A stretch of 11,875 nucleotides of DNA from Gammaproteobacteria bacterium (GTDB lineage Bacteria; Pseudomonadota; Gammaproteobacteria; HK1), in the NCBI GenBank assembly GCA_020444775.1, contig JAGRHX010000417.1:1-11875 (forward strand). Reading direction: 5' to 3'. Shown here one piece after another: positions 1 to 6,976 of this stretch. Made by a program: the position numbers and the translations under genes. Positions within the stretch are counted from its first letter, which is position 1, and each line of letters begins with the position of its first letter. The notes under the pieces are model-generated. The model was not told the origin of the DNA and ran no database searches. It was given only the letters and a program-made list of their open reading frames with translations.

Positions 1-47
1 GTGCCGATGTTGCCGGGACCGATCAAGACGCACTTAATCTTTTTCAT
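1..47 (-). CDS. dmpF: Acetaldehyde dehydrogenase (acylating), N-terminal fragment
   Basis: Only the first 15 codons and part of the next are in the window; the gene runs off the left edge. The visible peptide is MKKIKCVLIGPGNIGT, which matches the start of acetylating acetaldehyde dehydrogenases (DmpF/MhpF/XylQ), including the GxGxIG dinucleotide-binding loop that holds NAD. The family converts acetaldehyde plus CoA and NAD+ to acetyl-CoA as the last step of the catechol meta pathway, usually in a complex with 4-hydroxy-2-oxovalerate aldolase. The start is supported by GAGGA seven bases upstream of the ATG. It follows the catechol 2,3-dioxygenase gene by 127 bp on the same strand, which fits the same operon. 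Identification rests on a short but very characteristic N-terminus. The aldolase gene would be expected beyond the edge. Confidence 0.85.
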   Translation of the reverse strand, partial: MKKIKCVLIGPGNIG

Positions 48-174
48 GCCGCATTCCTCGTTATCCTGCACTGACAGAGTGGGTGAGCCGCACTGGGATG
101 AAAGGGCTGCCGCCGGAACCGGCCGGCATGTGCCTGGACCAGTCCCCAGCAGCGTCTCATCCCATGGTGCCCGC
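48..174 (-). other. Short intergenic gap between catechol dioxygenase and acetaldehyde dehydrogenase genes
   Basis: This 127-bp gap contains no open frame that looks coding. It carries a GC-rich dyad at 112 to 123 (GCCGG-AA-CCGGC), but the two-base centre is too small for a simple hairpin and no T-run follows, so I do not call a terminator. The gap is long for genes of one meta-pathway operon. In the classical dmp order three further genes (C, D, E) would sit at this position, and I see no remnant of them. The only functional site I can support is the Shine-Dalgarno sequence next to position 55. Confidence 0.5.
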
Positions 175-1095
175 TCAGGTCACGACGCCCAGAAAGCGTT
201 CGTTGAGGGCTTTTTCGTAGTAGAAAATCGCCTTGCCCAATTCCTGCTCGTTCCAGGTTCGGGTCGGATTGTCGGGGTAGTAGGTGTAACCGCCGGCGAA
301 CACCTCGTTGCGGTTGCCCGACGGGTCGAAGAAGTAGATCGTGTGGCCGCGCGTGATGCCGTGGCGCGTCGGGCCGATGTCGATCGGGATGTCGTAGTAC
401 GCCATGATGTCGCCGGCGTGGACGACCGCGTTCACGGTCTCGAGGTAGAACGCCACGTGGTGGAAGCGGCCCGGCTCGGGGATCTCCACGAACGCGATGT
501 CGTGGGCCTTGTTCGAGGTGGTGAGCCACACGGCCTGCGCCCCGTTGCCGAGGTCGGCGCGCTCTGCGACCTTGAAGTCGAGCACCTCGGTGAAGATCTC
601 GACGACGTCGGGGATGTTCGGGCCGTACAGCAGGGCGTGGTCGAAGCGGGTGACCGCCATGCCCTTGGGCTCCTCGGGCCACACGTTCGGGTTGATCACC
701 TGCGGGCCGCGGTCGGAGAACTCCATCTCCGCGAACAGCTCGATGCGGTGACCGCTCGGGATCGTGAAGCCGATGCGACGGCCGACGCCGGGGTCGGCCC
801 CGGGCTCGACCTCGTCGACGGTCAGGCCGTGGGCGATCAGACGATCGGTGAGCGAAACCAGCGTCGCGTCGTCGAGCACCTTGAAGGCGAAGAAATCGAT
901 GCCCGCCCGATCTGCCTCGCGCAGGATCAGGCTGCTGTGGTCGCGCTCGTCCCAGCACTTGAGGTAGACGCGACCGGATGCGTCGCGGCCGGTCTCGACC
1001 ATGCCCAGCACGTCGCGGTAGTGACGCACTCCCTCTTCCAGATCCAGCACGCGAAGCTGCGCGTGACCGGGACGCAATACGCCCGTCAATGCCAT
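175..1095 (-). CDS. dmpB: Catechol 2,3-dioxygenase (extradiol, XylE/DmpB type)
   Basis: This cytoplasmic enzyme cleaves the catechol ring next to the two hydroxyls (meta cleavage), giving 2-hydroxymuconic semialdehyde with Fe(II) and O2. The 306-residue protein has the family's usual length (Pseudomonas XylE is 307) and two repeated vicinal-oxygen-chelate domains. The iron ligands of XylE are present: His153 (RFDHALLYG), His213 (RFHHVAFYLE) and Glu264 (GNRNEVF). Active-site His198, His245 and Tyr254 are also kept, and the block IDIGPTRHG...TIYFFDPSGNRNEVF is highly characteristic. I start at the ATG ending at 1095 because GAGGAGATAAGGAC precedes it; an in-frame ATG 36 bases further upstream would add 12 non-homologous residues. 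It lies 40 bp downstream of the ferredoxin gene, the same Q-B order as in dmp and xyl clusters. The exact preferred catechol (plain or alkylated) cannot be read from sequence. Confidence 0.96.
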   Translation of the reverse strand: MALTGVLRPGHAQLRVLDLEEGVRHYRDVLGMVETGRDASGRVYLKCWDERDHSSLILREADRAGIDFFAFKVLDDATLVSLTDRLIAHGLTVDEVEPGADPGVGRRIGFTIPSGHRIELFAEMEFSDRGPQVINPNVWPEEPKGMAVTRFDHALLYGPNIPDVVEIFTEVLDFKVAERADLGNGAQAVWLTTSNKAHDIAFVEIPEPGRFHHVAFYLETVNAVVHAGDIMAYYDIPIDIGPTRHGITRGHTIYFFDPSGNRNEVFAGGYTYYPDNPTRTWNEQELGKAIFYYEKALNERFLGVVT

Positions 1096-1135
1096 GTCCT
1101 TATCTCCTCGAGTCGTTATGTGGAAACGCAAAAAA

Positions 1136-1456
1136 TCAAAGCGGGTCCGGACGCGGCGAGCACACCGCGCGGCTCATCTTGCCGAGCACCTTCACTGCCA
1201 CGTCGGCACGCGGGAACACGCGGCAGGCGAGCAGGCAACGCTCGGCCTCGTCGTCGGCACTGACGTGCTGACGGCTCATCGCCCGGGTGGTGAATTCGCC
1301 GCTGGTGACCTGTACCTTGCAGACACCGCAGCCGCCGCCGCGACAACCGAGCGGGATGCCCCGCCGGCCACTGCGCGCCATCGCGGTAAGCAGCGATTCG
1401 GTTTCGGCGCATGCATAGCGTTCGCCGGTTTCTTCGATGGTGATCTGGTGCTGCAT
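1136..1456 (-). CDS. dmpQ: Plant-type [2Fe-2S] ferredoxin, catechol dioxygenase reactivator (XylT/DmpQ type)
   Basis: This is a 106-residue ferredoxin. The cluster ligands are Cys38, Cys43 and Cys46 (GCRGGGCGVC, the C-X4-C-X2-C pattern) and Cys78 in LLACRVFPRADV, the typical position of the fourth ligand in XylT proteins. Cys74 just before it is an extra, probably non-ligand cysteine. Members placed directly before catechol 2,3-dioxygenase genes re-reduce the dioxygenase iron after it is oxidised by substrate analogues such as alkylcatechols, so the role here is inferred from position and motif together. A strong GGAGGAGATACCG precedes the ATG. It is the first gene after the sigma-54 promoter at 1541 to 1557, with a predicted leader of about 75 nt. 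Cytoplasmic; no signal peptide. Confidence 0.92.
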   Translation of the reverse strand: MQHQITIEETGERYACAETESLLTAMARSGRRGIPLGCRGGGCGVCKVQVTSGEFTTRAMSRQHVSADDEAERCLLACRVFPRADVAVKVLGKMSRAVCSPRPDPL

Positions 1457-1540
1457 CGGTATCTCCTCCGAGCCTGCTTTACGTTCTTGTCAGGCGGGTC
1501 CGCTTGATATGTGGTTCTGATGCCCGCCTAAGCATTACTA

Positions 1541-1557
1541 ATGCAGCCACCGTGCCA
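1541..1557 (-). promoter_or_regulatory. Sigma-54 (-24/-12) promoter of the meta-cleavage operon
   Basis: Read on the minus strand the site is TGGCACGGTGGCTGCAT. Against the consensus TGGCACG-N4-TTGCA it has a perfect -24 element, the correct GG-to-GC spacing and a single mismatch (C for the first T) in the -12 element. Transcription would start near 1530 and lead straight into the ferredoxin gene. The match fits the sigma-54 activator encoded immediately upstream and the paired activator motifs behind it. Confidence 0.88.
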
Positions 1558-1561
1558 GAAC

Positions 1562-1574
1562 ACTCAATTCATTG
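1562..1574. promoter_or_regulatory. Candidate IHF binding site
   Basis: ACTCAATTCATTG matches the IHF consensus WATCAA-N4-TTR with one mismatch and sits in the most AT-rich stretch of the intergenic region (about 1562 to 1592), between the sigma-54 promoter and the upstream activator motifs. That is where a DNA-bending site is expected in XylR/DmpR-type promoters. IHF sites are degenerate, so this is only suggestive. The site lies somewhat closer to the promoter than in the Pseudomonas Pu promoter. Confidence 0.4.
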
Positions 1575-1624
1575 TTTTTATTGAACTTGTTCGAAAATGG
1601 CGAAGATTCCGGCGTGGTGCCCGA

Positions 1625-1668
1625 TGACGATTTTGTCCATCGCACCGATCTGCCTGACAAAAGCGTCA
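1625..1668. promoter_or_regulatory. Paired upstream activator sites for the DmpR/XylR-type regulator
   Basis: Two copies of a 13-base motif lie in opposite orientation: GACAAAATCGTCA on the minus strand (1625 to 1637) and GACAAAAGCGTCA on the plus strand (1656 to 1668), differing at one base. Each is itself an imperfect dyad (GAC...GTC). Their centres are 31 bp apart, close to three helical turns, and lie about 100 and 131 bp upstream of the predicted transcription start. This is the arrangement of the twin activator sites in XylR- and DmpR-controlled promoters, where two dimers bind the same DNA face. Assignment to the adjacent regulator is inferred from layout. Confidence 0.68.
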
Positions 1669-1701
1669 AGCTGCACCGCAGCATCCGGACCGACCGTCGG
1701 C

Positions 1702-1732
1702 GCAAAGAAAAGGCCCCGACAAGCGGGGCCTT
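1702..1732 (-). terminator. Rho-independent terminator of the regulator gene
   Basis: A perfect 9-bp stem (1710 to 1718 with 1724 to 1732, AAGGCCCCG / CGGGGCCTT) closes a five-base loop. Read on the minus strand it continues directly into TTTTCTTT. It starts 25 bp after the regulator's stop codon and separates the regulator transcript from the sigma-54 operon, so the downstream genes should depend on their own promoter. Confidence 0.9.
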
Positions 1733-1757
1733 GCGAGCATCTCTACGAGCCTGCCGA

Positions 1758-3440
1758 TCAATCGTCGGCGTCGGCTTCCGTAGCCTGCTTCAGGCGATAG
1801 GCGAGCTGTCGCCGGGTGATGCCGAGCAGCCTGGCGGCATGGGTAAGATTGCCCTTGGCGCGACGCACCGCGATCTGGATCAGGCGCTGCTCGTGCTCCT
1901 GCAGATCGAAGCCTTCCGCCAGCACCCGCTCGCACAGATCCTGCCGGTCATGCTCGGCCTCGCTGCCGACATGCCCCTCGACGTCGACCTGCGCGCCACC
2001 GGACGATGCCGGCGACCGGTCGGCAAAGAGATGTTCAAGTTCGATCCGCCCGCCCGAGGGCGCCAGCAGCACGCCACGTTCGATCAGGTTCTCCAGCTCG
2101 CGCACGTTGCCGGGCCAGTCGTAACCGAGCAGCGCCTGCATCGCCCGGTCCGACACGCCGTCCAGCTTCTTGCTGTACAGCGGCTCGTACTTCTCGAGCA
2201 GCGCCGCGGTCAGCAGCGGGATGTCGCCCTTGCGTTCGCGCAGCGGCGGAATGGTCACCGGGTAGGTGGCCAGCCGATAGTAGAGATCGGCGCGGAAGCG
2301 TCCCTCGGCGATCGCCTTGGGCAGATCCACGTTGGTGGCGGCCACCAGCCGCACGTTGACCTTGCGCGTCTGCTCGTCGCCGAGCCGTTCCAGCTCGCCG
2401 GTCTGCAGCACCCGCAGCAGCTTGACCTGGGTCGCAGGCGAGAGATCGCCCACCTCGTCCAGGAACAGGGTGCCGCCGTCGGCACGCTCGAAGCGCCCCG
2501 GGCGCGACTGCTGGGCACCGGTAAACGCGCCCTTCTGTACCCCGAACAGCTCCGCCTCGATCAACTCGTTCGGCAGGGCCGCGCAGTTGATCGCCACGAA
2601 GGGCTTGTCGGCGCGATCGCTGTTTTCATGCAGCCAGCGCGCGAAGACTTCCTTGCCGACCCCGGTCTCGCCCAGCAGCAGGACGTTGATCGGGCTTCGT
2701 GCGGCCTTGCTGAGCAGGCCGAAGGCGCTGCGGAATCCGGCCGAGTTGCCGACCAGCCTGCCGGGCGCGGCCTGCCCGCGGAGCTGACCGCGCAGGTGGG
2801 TGAGCTCCTCCTCCATCTCACGCAGGCGGCCTTCGACGTTGTCCGGCCGGAAGAAGTCGAGATAGGCCTCGTCGCCCCAGTCCTCGGCCGGCTTGCCGAC
2901 GATCACGCACTTGGGATCACCGCGACTGACACATTGGGTTTCGCGAAACACGATGAAGCGCTTGAAGAACTGAGTGGTATAGCCCGACGCGTAACCCACC
3001 AGGCTCCAGCATGCTGGCTCGTCGCCCGGCCCGAAGTGGTGGGTGTGCGACTCGGCTTCCCATGAGCCTTCCCATTCCACCTCGCCGAAGAACGACCCTT
3101 TCTCCCAGTCGATCTCGGCCTCGGTGATGGTTGCGCGCACCAGGCCCTCGAAAGCGTGAAGCTCGGGGCCGATGCGGAACACGTCGTAGTTATCGCCCTC
3201 GCCGTAGAGCTTGCGCGCCAGTTCGGCGTCCTGCTGGCCCGACACGAAACCCATGCGCAGCAGCAGGCTTTGAGCGCGGCGCGCGCCCAGGCTGTCGAAC
3301 AGCTCGCGGCGCAGTGCACCGAGCGCCTTGGCGTGCAGTAGCAACATGCGGTTTTCGTCGAGCCAGATCTGGCCCGCGTCGATGTTGAAGCGCAGCCTCG
3401 AACGCAGGTTGAACTGCTCGATGAGCTTGGGTACTGCCAT
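1758..3440 (-). CDS. dmpR: Sigma-54-dependent transcriptional activator, phenol-sensing DmpR/MopR/XylR type
   Basis: This 560-residue NtrC-family activator has an N-terminal aromatic-sensing domain ending in a V4R fold (about 20 to 190), a coiled-coil linker (about 201 to 224), an AAA+ domain (about 228 to 460) and a Fis-type helix-turn-helix (about 517 to 552). In the AAA+ part I see Walker A GETGVGKE (257 to 264), the sigma-54 contact GAFTGA (304 to 309), Walker B GGTLFLDE (322 to 329) and [10 protein letters not shown] (442 to 451). Against remembered MopR numbering, a constant offset of 11 places the phenol-contacting His106 and Trp134 at His95 and Trp123, and the zinc ligands Cys155, Glu178, Cys181 and Cys189 at Cys144, Glu167, Cys170 and Cys178. 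This supports a phenolic effector. GGAG five bases before the ATG supports the start. The gene ends at a terminator followed by its likely target promoter. In the family, effector binding relieves repression of the ATPase by the sensing domain. Confidence 0.95.
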   Translation of the reverse strand: MAVPKLIEQFNLRSRLRFNIDAGQIWLDENRMLLLHAKALGALRRELFDSLGARRAQSLLLRMGFVSGQQDAELARKLYGEGDNYDVFRIGPELHAFEGLVRATITEAEIDWEKGSFFGEVEWEGSWEAESHTHHFGPGDEPACWSLVGYASGYTTQFFKRFIVFRETQCVSRGDPKCVIVGKPAEDWGDEAYLDFFRPDNVEGRLREMEEELTHLRGQLRGQAAPGRLVGNSAGFRSAFGLLSKAARSPINVLLLGETGVGKEVFARWLHENSDRADKPFVAINCAALPNELIEAELFGVQKGAFTGAQQSRPGRFERADGGTLFLDEVGDLSPATQVKLLRVLQTGELERLGDEQTRKVNVRLVAATNVDLPKAIAEGRFRADLYYRLATYPVTIPPLRERKGDIPLLTAALLEKYEPLYSKKLDGVSDRAMQALLGYDWPGNVRELENLIERGVLLAPSGGRIELEHLFADRSPASSGGAQVDVEGHVGSEAEHDRQDLCERVLAEGFDLQEHEQRLIQIAVRRAKGNLTHAARLLGITRRQLAYRLKQATEADADD

Positions 3441-3534
3441 GATGTCTCCAGCTGACGGCCTCGCGCGGGCCGTTTGCCTAACTGTAACCTAGCCGGCGTG
3501 CACCGCACGTGCAGCAGTGCGCCAGGCGGCTCGA
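3441..3534 (-). other. Gap between stress-protein gene and regulator gene
   Basis: This 94-bp gap contains no convincing -35/-10 pair on the minus strand. It carries a 15-bp dyad at 3499 to 3513 (TGCAC-CGCAC-GTGCA) with no following T-run, so it is not a standard terminator. It could be a regulator binding site or chance. With no clear terminator here, read-through from the envelope operon into the regulator gene is possible. Confidence 0.35.
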
Positions 3535-4557
3535 CTATGGCTGCGTCTGGTTCATGAGCCGGCTGAAGACCTGCCGGAAGGCGGTGGCGGTTTCACCCTC
3601 GCGAGCGAAGCGGGCGTTGTCGCGGAAGGCCTGCTCGATCTCTGCCCAATCCTCTGCCAGCAGATGTTGCCTTGCCGCCGGCAGGATCAGCTTCTCTTCG
3701 ATGTTGAGGTGGCGCCACTGCAGTTCGACGAAGCGCTCCACCGCCTCGCCCAGCGCGGCCAGCGCTGACGCATCGCCCGGCGCCGCATGCAGGGCGGTGG
3801 CGCGCGCCTCGAGCTCGGCAAGCAGCACGCCGCCCTCGTCGTGCTGGCCCTCGAGCTCGGCAAGTTGCTCGTCGAAGCCGTCAGTGCGGGCACTCAGCCG
3901 GGCGAACAGGTATTGCTCTTCCTTGGGGTGATGCAGGGTCTCGGGGAAGACCCTCAGATAGTGCAGCATCGACGTCAGCAGGGCGACATCGACTTCGCCG
4001 CCGCTGCGGGCCAGCGCCGCCTGCTGGCGCAGTCCGGTGCATACCGCGGCGATCGCGCGGTGCTCGTCCTTGACGATGCCGATCGCGGCTTCGCCGGCCA
4101 CGCACGGGGCGTTGACCTCGACCGTTGCGACCAGCACCGGCAGCGTCGAATGCGCCAGCACCTTTTGCGTCTGCGAACCCGGCAACAAGGCCTTGAGTCC
4201 GCGCCGGCCGTGCGAGGCCATGAAGATGAGGTCGCAGGCGCACTCGGCGGCCACGTCCAGGATCAACTCGTAGGGCCGGTGGCCGACGCGTGCGACGCCT
4301 TCCGCGGCCACCCCGGCCTCGCCCGCCGCGGCCCGTGCCTTGGCGAGAATCGCGTTGGCCTCGCCCAGCGAGGCTTCGGCAAAGGCCGCCGGCGACAGCG
4401 TGCGGGCCAGCGCGCCTTCGGAGGTGGCACCGTAGTCGTTACGCATGGTGAAGAAGGTGATGCGGGCCCCCAGCCCTTGCGCGAAAGCGACCGCCTGCGT
4501 CACCAGGCTCGTCGCCAGCTCTGAGCCGTCGAGCGGCACCAGCAAATGACGGTACAT
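3535..4557 (-). CDS. Universal stress protein fused to a hemerythrin (HHE) domain
   Basis: This 340-residue cytoplasmic protein joins two domains. Residues 1 to about 146 are UspA-like, starting MYRHLLVPLDGSE and carrying the nucleotide-loop region ASHG-X9-GS at 114 to 128; the first glycine of the usual G-X2-G-X9-GS motif is Ala here. Residues about 155 to 325 form a hemerythrin four-helix bundle with candidate di-iron ligands His166 (KDEHRAI), His209/His210 and Glu214 (LHHPKEEQ), His239 (EGQHDEG), His283 and Glu287/Glu288 (WRHLNIEEK). Such HHE domains bind O2, NO or iron, so a role in sensing or buffering oxygen, nitric oxide or redox stress is plausible but inferred. GAGGGAG seven bases before the ATG supports the start. 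It begins 16 bp after the RND gene and ends 94 bp before the regulator gene, so it is probably the last gene of the envelope operon. Confidence 0.9.
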   Translation of the reverse strand: MYRHLLVPLDGSELATSLVTQAVAFAQGLGARITFFTMRNDYGATSEGALARTLSPAAFAEASLGEANAILAKARAAAGEAGVAAEGVARVGHRPYELILDVAAECACDLIFMASHGRRGLKALLPGSQTQKVLAHSTLPVLVATVEVNAPCVAGEAAIGIVKDEHRAIAAVCTGLRQQAALARSGGEVDVALLTSMLHYLRVFPETLHHPKEEQYLFARLSARTDGFDEQLAELEGQHDEGGVLLAELEARATALHAAPGDASALAALGEAVERFVELQWRHLNIEEKLILPAARQHLLAEDWAEIEQAFRDNARFAREGETATAFRQVFSRLMNQTQP

Positions 4558-4573
4558 GTCGTAACTCCCTCTC

Positions 4574-6976
4574 TCACACCGCCGGCACGCGTGCCGGACG
4601 CAGCAGGAAATGGCCCAGTGCGGGCAGCAGAATCAGCGCGCCGAGCATGTTCCAGACGAACATGAAGGCCAGCAGGATGCCCATGTCGGCCTGGAACTTG
4701 ATCGGCGACCAGGCCCAGGTGGCGACCGCGAGGCCCAGCGTGATGCCGGTAAGCACCACCACCTTGCCAGTAAAGATCAGCGCCTTGTAATAGGCCTCGG
4801 ACAGGCTCATGCCTTCCTTGAGGCGGGCCAGCGTCACCGTCATGACGTACAGCGCGTAGTCCACCCCGATGCCCACGCCGAGCGCGATCACCGGCAGCGT
4901 GGCCACCTTGACGCCGATGTTGAGCGCGACCATGAGCGCCTCGCAGAGCACCGAGGTGAGCATCAGCGGCAGGATCGCGCACACCACCGCGCGCCAGGAA
5001 CGGAAGGTGACGAAAGCCAGCACGATCACCGCCAGATAGACCAGCATGAGCATCTGCACATTGGCCTTCTTGACGACGATGTTGGTGGCGGCTTCGATGC
5101 CGGCGTTGCCGGCGGCGTTGAGGAAGCGCACCTTGTCCGTGCCGTACTGCGCGGCGAAATCCTCGACCACCCGGACCACGCTGCTCAGGGTATCGGCCTT
5201 GTGGTCCTTGAGGTAGGCATACACCGTCAGCAGGTCGCAGTTCTGGTTGAACATCTCGCGCGGCGCACGGGTGATGATGGCGTTGAGCATGTCCTGCGAG
5301 CGCGGGATCTCGAACCACTTGAGGCTGCCCTCGTTCATGCCGGCATTGGCGACCTTGGCAAGGCCCGCCAGCGAACTGGTCGCCTCGACGCCGGGGAGTT
5401 GCGCGAGGTCGCGTTCGAGGGCGTCGACCGCCATCAGGGTGCCGTACTGTCCGCAGGCATACTGCGGCGTCTTCACCATCACCACGTACACATCGCTGCT
5501 CGCCGCGTAGTTGGCGGTGACGAAGGCGTTGTCGCGGTTGTAGCGCGAATCGGGGCGCAGCTCCGGCGCACCCGGATCGGTATCGCCGATCTTGAGCTGG
5601 AAGCTCACGGCGAGGCCCACCGCGCCCATCACCAGACCGACGGCAATCGCGATGCTCGCCCACTTGCGCTGGGTGAACAGGTCGAGGAAGGCCCAGAAGG
5701 GATGCTTGGCGTGATTGGCGTCGTTGGCTTCCATCAGCTCCGCCTTGAGGCTGCGCTGTGCGGCAACCGGGCTGACCCCGGTGTAGGAGAGCAGCACCGG
5801 CAACAACACCAGGTTGGTAAAGATCAGGACTGCTACGCCGATGCTGGCGGTCACCGCGAGATCCTGGATCACCTGGATGTCGATCACCATGAGCACGGCA
5901 AAGCCCACCGCATCCGCGAGCAGCGCGGTCAGGCCGGCGAGGAACAGGCGGCGGAAGGTGTATCGGGCGGCGACCAGCCGGTGCGTGCCGCGCCCGATGT
6001 CCTGCATGATGCCGTTCATCTTCTGCGCGCCATGGCTGATGCCGATCGCGTAGACGAGGAAGGGAACGAGGATCGAGTAGGGATCGAGCTCGCGCCCCGA
6101 AAGCGCGAGCAGGCCCAGCAGCCAGACGACCGCGATCACCGTGCACGTCTGCACCAGCAGCGTGCTGCGCCAACAACGCGTGAACGCGTACAGCAGCGCC
6201 GTGCTGATCGCCACCGCCAGGGCGAAGAAGCCCATCATCGACTGCACGCCCTCGATCAGGTCGCCCATGACCTTGGCGAAGCCGGTAATCCGCACCCGCA
6301 CGCCCTCGGCCTCGTAGCGAGCGCGGATGTCCTCCAGCGCCTGCGAGACCTTGCGATAGTCCAGTGCTGCGCCGCTCTCGGGGTCCAGCTCCAGCAGCGG
6401 CACATGGATGATGCTCGAGCGGAAGTCGAGCGCGACGAGCTGCCCGATCTCGCCGGAGCGTTCGACATTCGCACGCACCTGGGCGATGCTCGCCGGCGAG
6501 CCGTCGTAGCCGTCGCCGATGACCGGGCCGCCGTCGAAGCCGTCTTCGGTGACGCCCTGCCATCGCGTCGAAGGCATCCACAGCGACTTCACGAACGCAC
6601 GGTCGACCCCGGGCACGAGGTAGACCTCGTCGTTGATCCGGCGCAGCAGGTCCAGGTAGGCGGGGTCGAAGATGTCCTGACCCGCCCGCGCCTCGACGAC
6701 GATGCGCACGACGTTCGTCAGGCCCTTGAGATCCGACTCGTGCTCGAGGTAGTTGAGGACGAACGGGTGCTCGGACGGGATGGTCTTGACGAAGCTGGCG
6801 TTGAGTTGCAGCTTCGTCGCCTCGACGGCCAGCAAAGCCGTGATCAACGCGCACAGCGTGACGAGCAGCCAACGGTAGTTGAACAGCGCGCGTTCGATCG
6901 GATTGCCCGAACCTCGGTCGAAGACGTCGAGGTCCGCGATGACCTCGAACTCGTGCCGGTCGCCAGCGGCCTTCAT
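4574..6976 (-). CDS. RND superfamily (MMPL/COG1033-type) inner-membrane transporter
   Basis: This 800-residue inner-membrane protein has the duplicated RND layout: TM1 (about 36 to 54), a large periplasmic loop (60 to 240), TM2 to TM6 (244 to 396), TM7 (440 to 458), a second loop (460 to 635) and TM8 to TM12 (640 to 790). It is shorter than AcrB-type pumps (over 1000 residues) and fits the MMPL/hopanoid-transporter-like branch, which moves lipids or hydrophobic compounds using the proton gradient. The second half keeps the expected aspartate in TM10 (GVGIGVDYALY, Asp706), while the matching place in TM4 reads AIGISHGAQKMN, typical of this branch. The ATG overlaps the stop of the beta-propeller gene as ATGA, implying translational coupling. 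No membrane-fusion protein gene is nearby, so the periplasmic neighbours may replace it. The substrate is unknown. Confidence 0.9.
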   Translation of the reverse strand: MKAAGDRHEFEVIADLDVFDRGSGNPIERALFNYRWLLVTLCALITALLAVEATKLQLNASFVKTIPSEHPFVLNYLEHESDLKGLTNVVRIVVEARAGQDIFDPAYLDLLRRINDEVYLVPGVDRAFVKSLWMPSTRWQGVTEDGFDGGPVIGDGYDGSPASIAQVRANVERSGEIGQLVALDFRSSIIHVPLLELDPESGAALDYRKVSQALEDIRARYEAEGVRVRITGFAKVMGDLIEGVQSMMGFFALAVAISTALLYAFTRCWRSTLLVQTCTVIAVVWLLGLLALSGRELDPYSILVPFLVYAIGISHGAQKMNGIMQDIGRGTHRLVAARYTFRRLFLAGLTALLADAVGFAVLMVIDIQVIQDLAVTASIGVAVLIFTNLVLLPVLLSYTGVSPVAAQRSLKAELMEANDANHAKHPFWAFLDLFTQRKWASIAIAVGLVMGAVGLAVSFQLKIGDTDPGAPELRPDSRYNRDNAFVTANYAASSDVYVVMVKTPQYACGQYGTLMAVDALERDLAQLPGVEATSSLAGLAKVANAGMNEGSLKWFEIPRSQDMLNAIITRAPREMFNQNCDLLTVYAYLKDHKADTLSSVVRVVEDFAAQYGTDKVRFLNAAGNAGIEAATNIVVKKANVQMLMLVYLAVIVLAFVTFRSWRAVVCAILPLMLTSVLCEALMVALNIGVKVATLPVIALGVGIGVDYALYVMTVTLARLKEGMSLSEAYYKALIFTGKVVVLTGITLGLAVATWAWSPIKFQADMGILLAFMFVWNMLGALILLPALGHFLLRPARVPAV

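Noticed and set aside
112..123. GC-rich dyad as a terminator after the catechol dioxygenase gene
   Set aside because: The centre is only two bases, so the hairpin is strained, and no T-run follows on either strand.
44..958. Minus-strand open frame overlapping the catechol dioxygenase gene in another frame, plus a plus-strand frame over 1 to 1263
   Set aside because: Both are Arg- or Val-rich shadows of the dioxygenase and ferredoxin genes with no recognisable motif.
1096..1131. Upstream ATG giving a 12-residue longer catechol dioxygenase
   Set aside because: The extension MRFHITTRGDKD is not part of the family, overlaps the proper ribosome site, and the downstream ATG has a strong Shine-Dalgarno sequence and gives the normal length.
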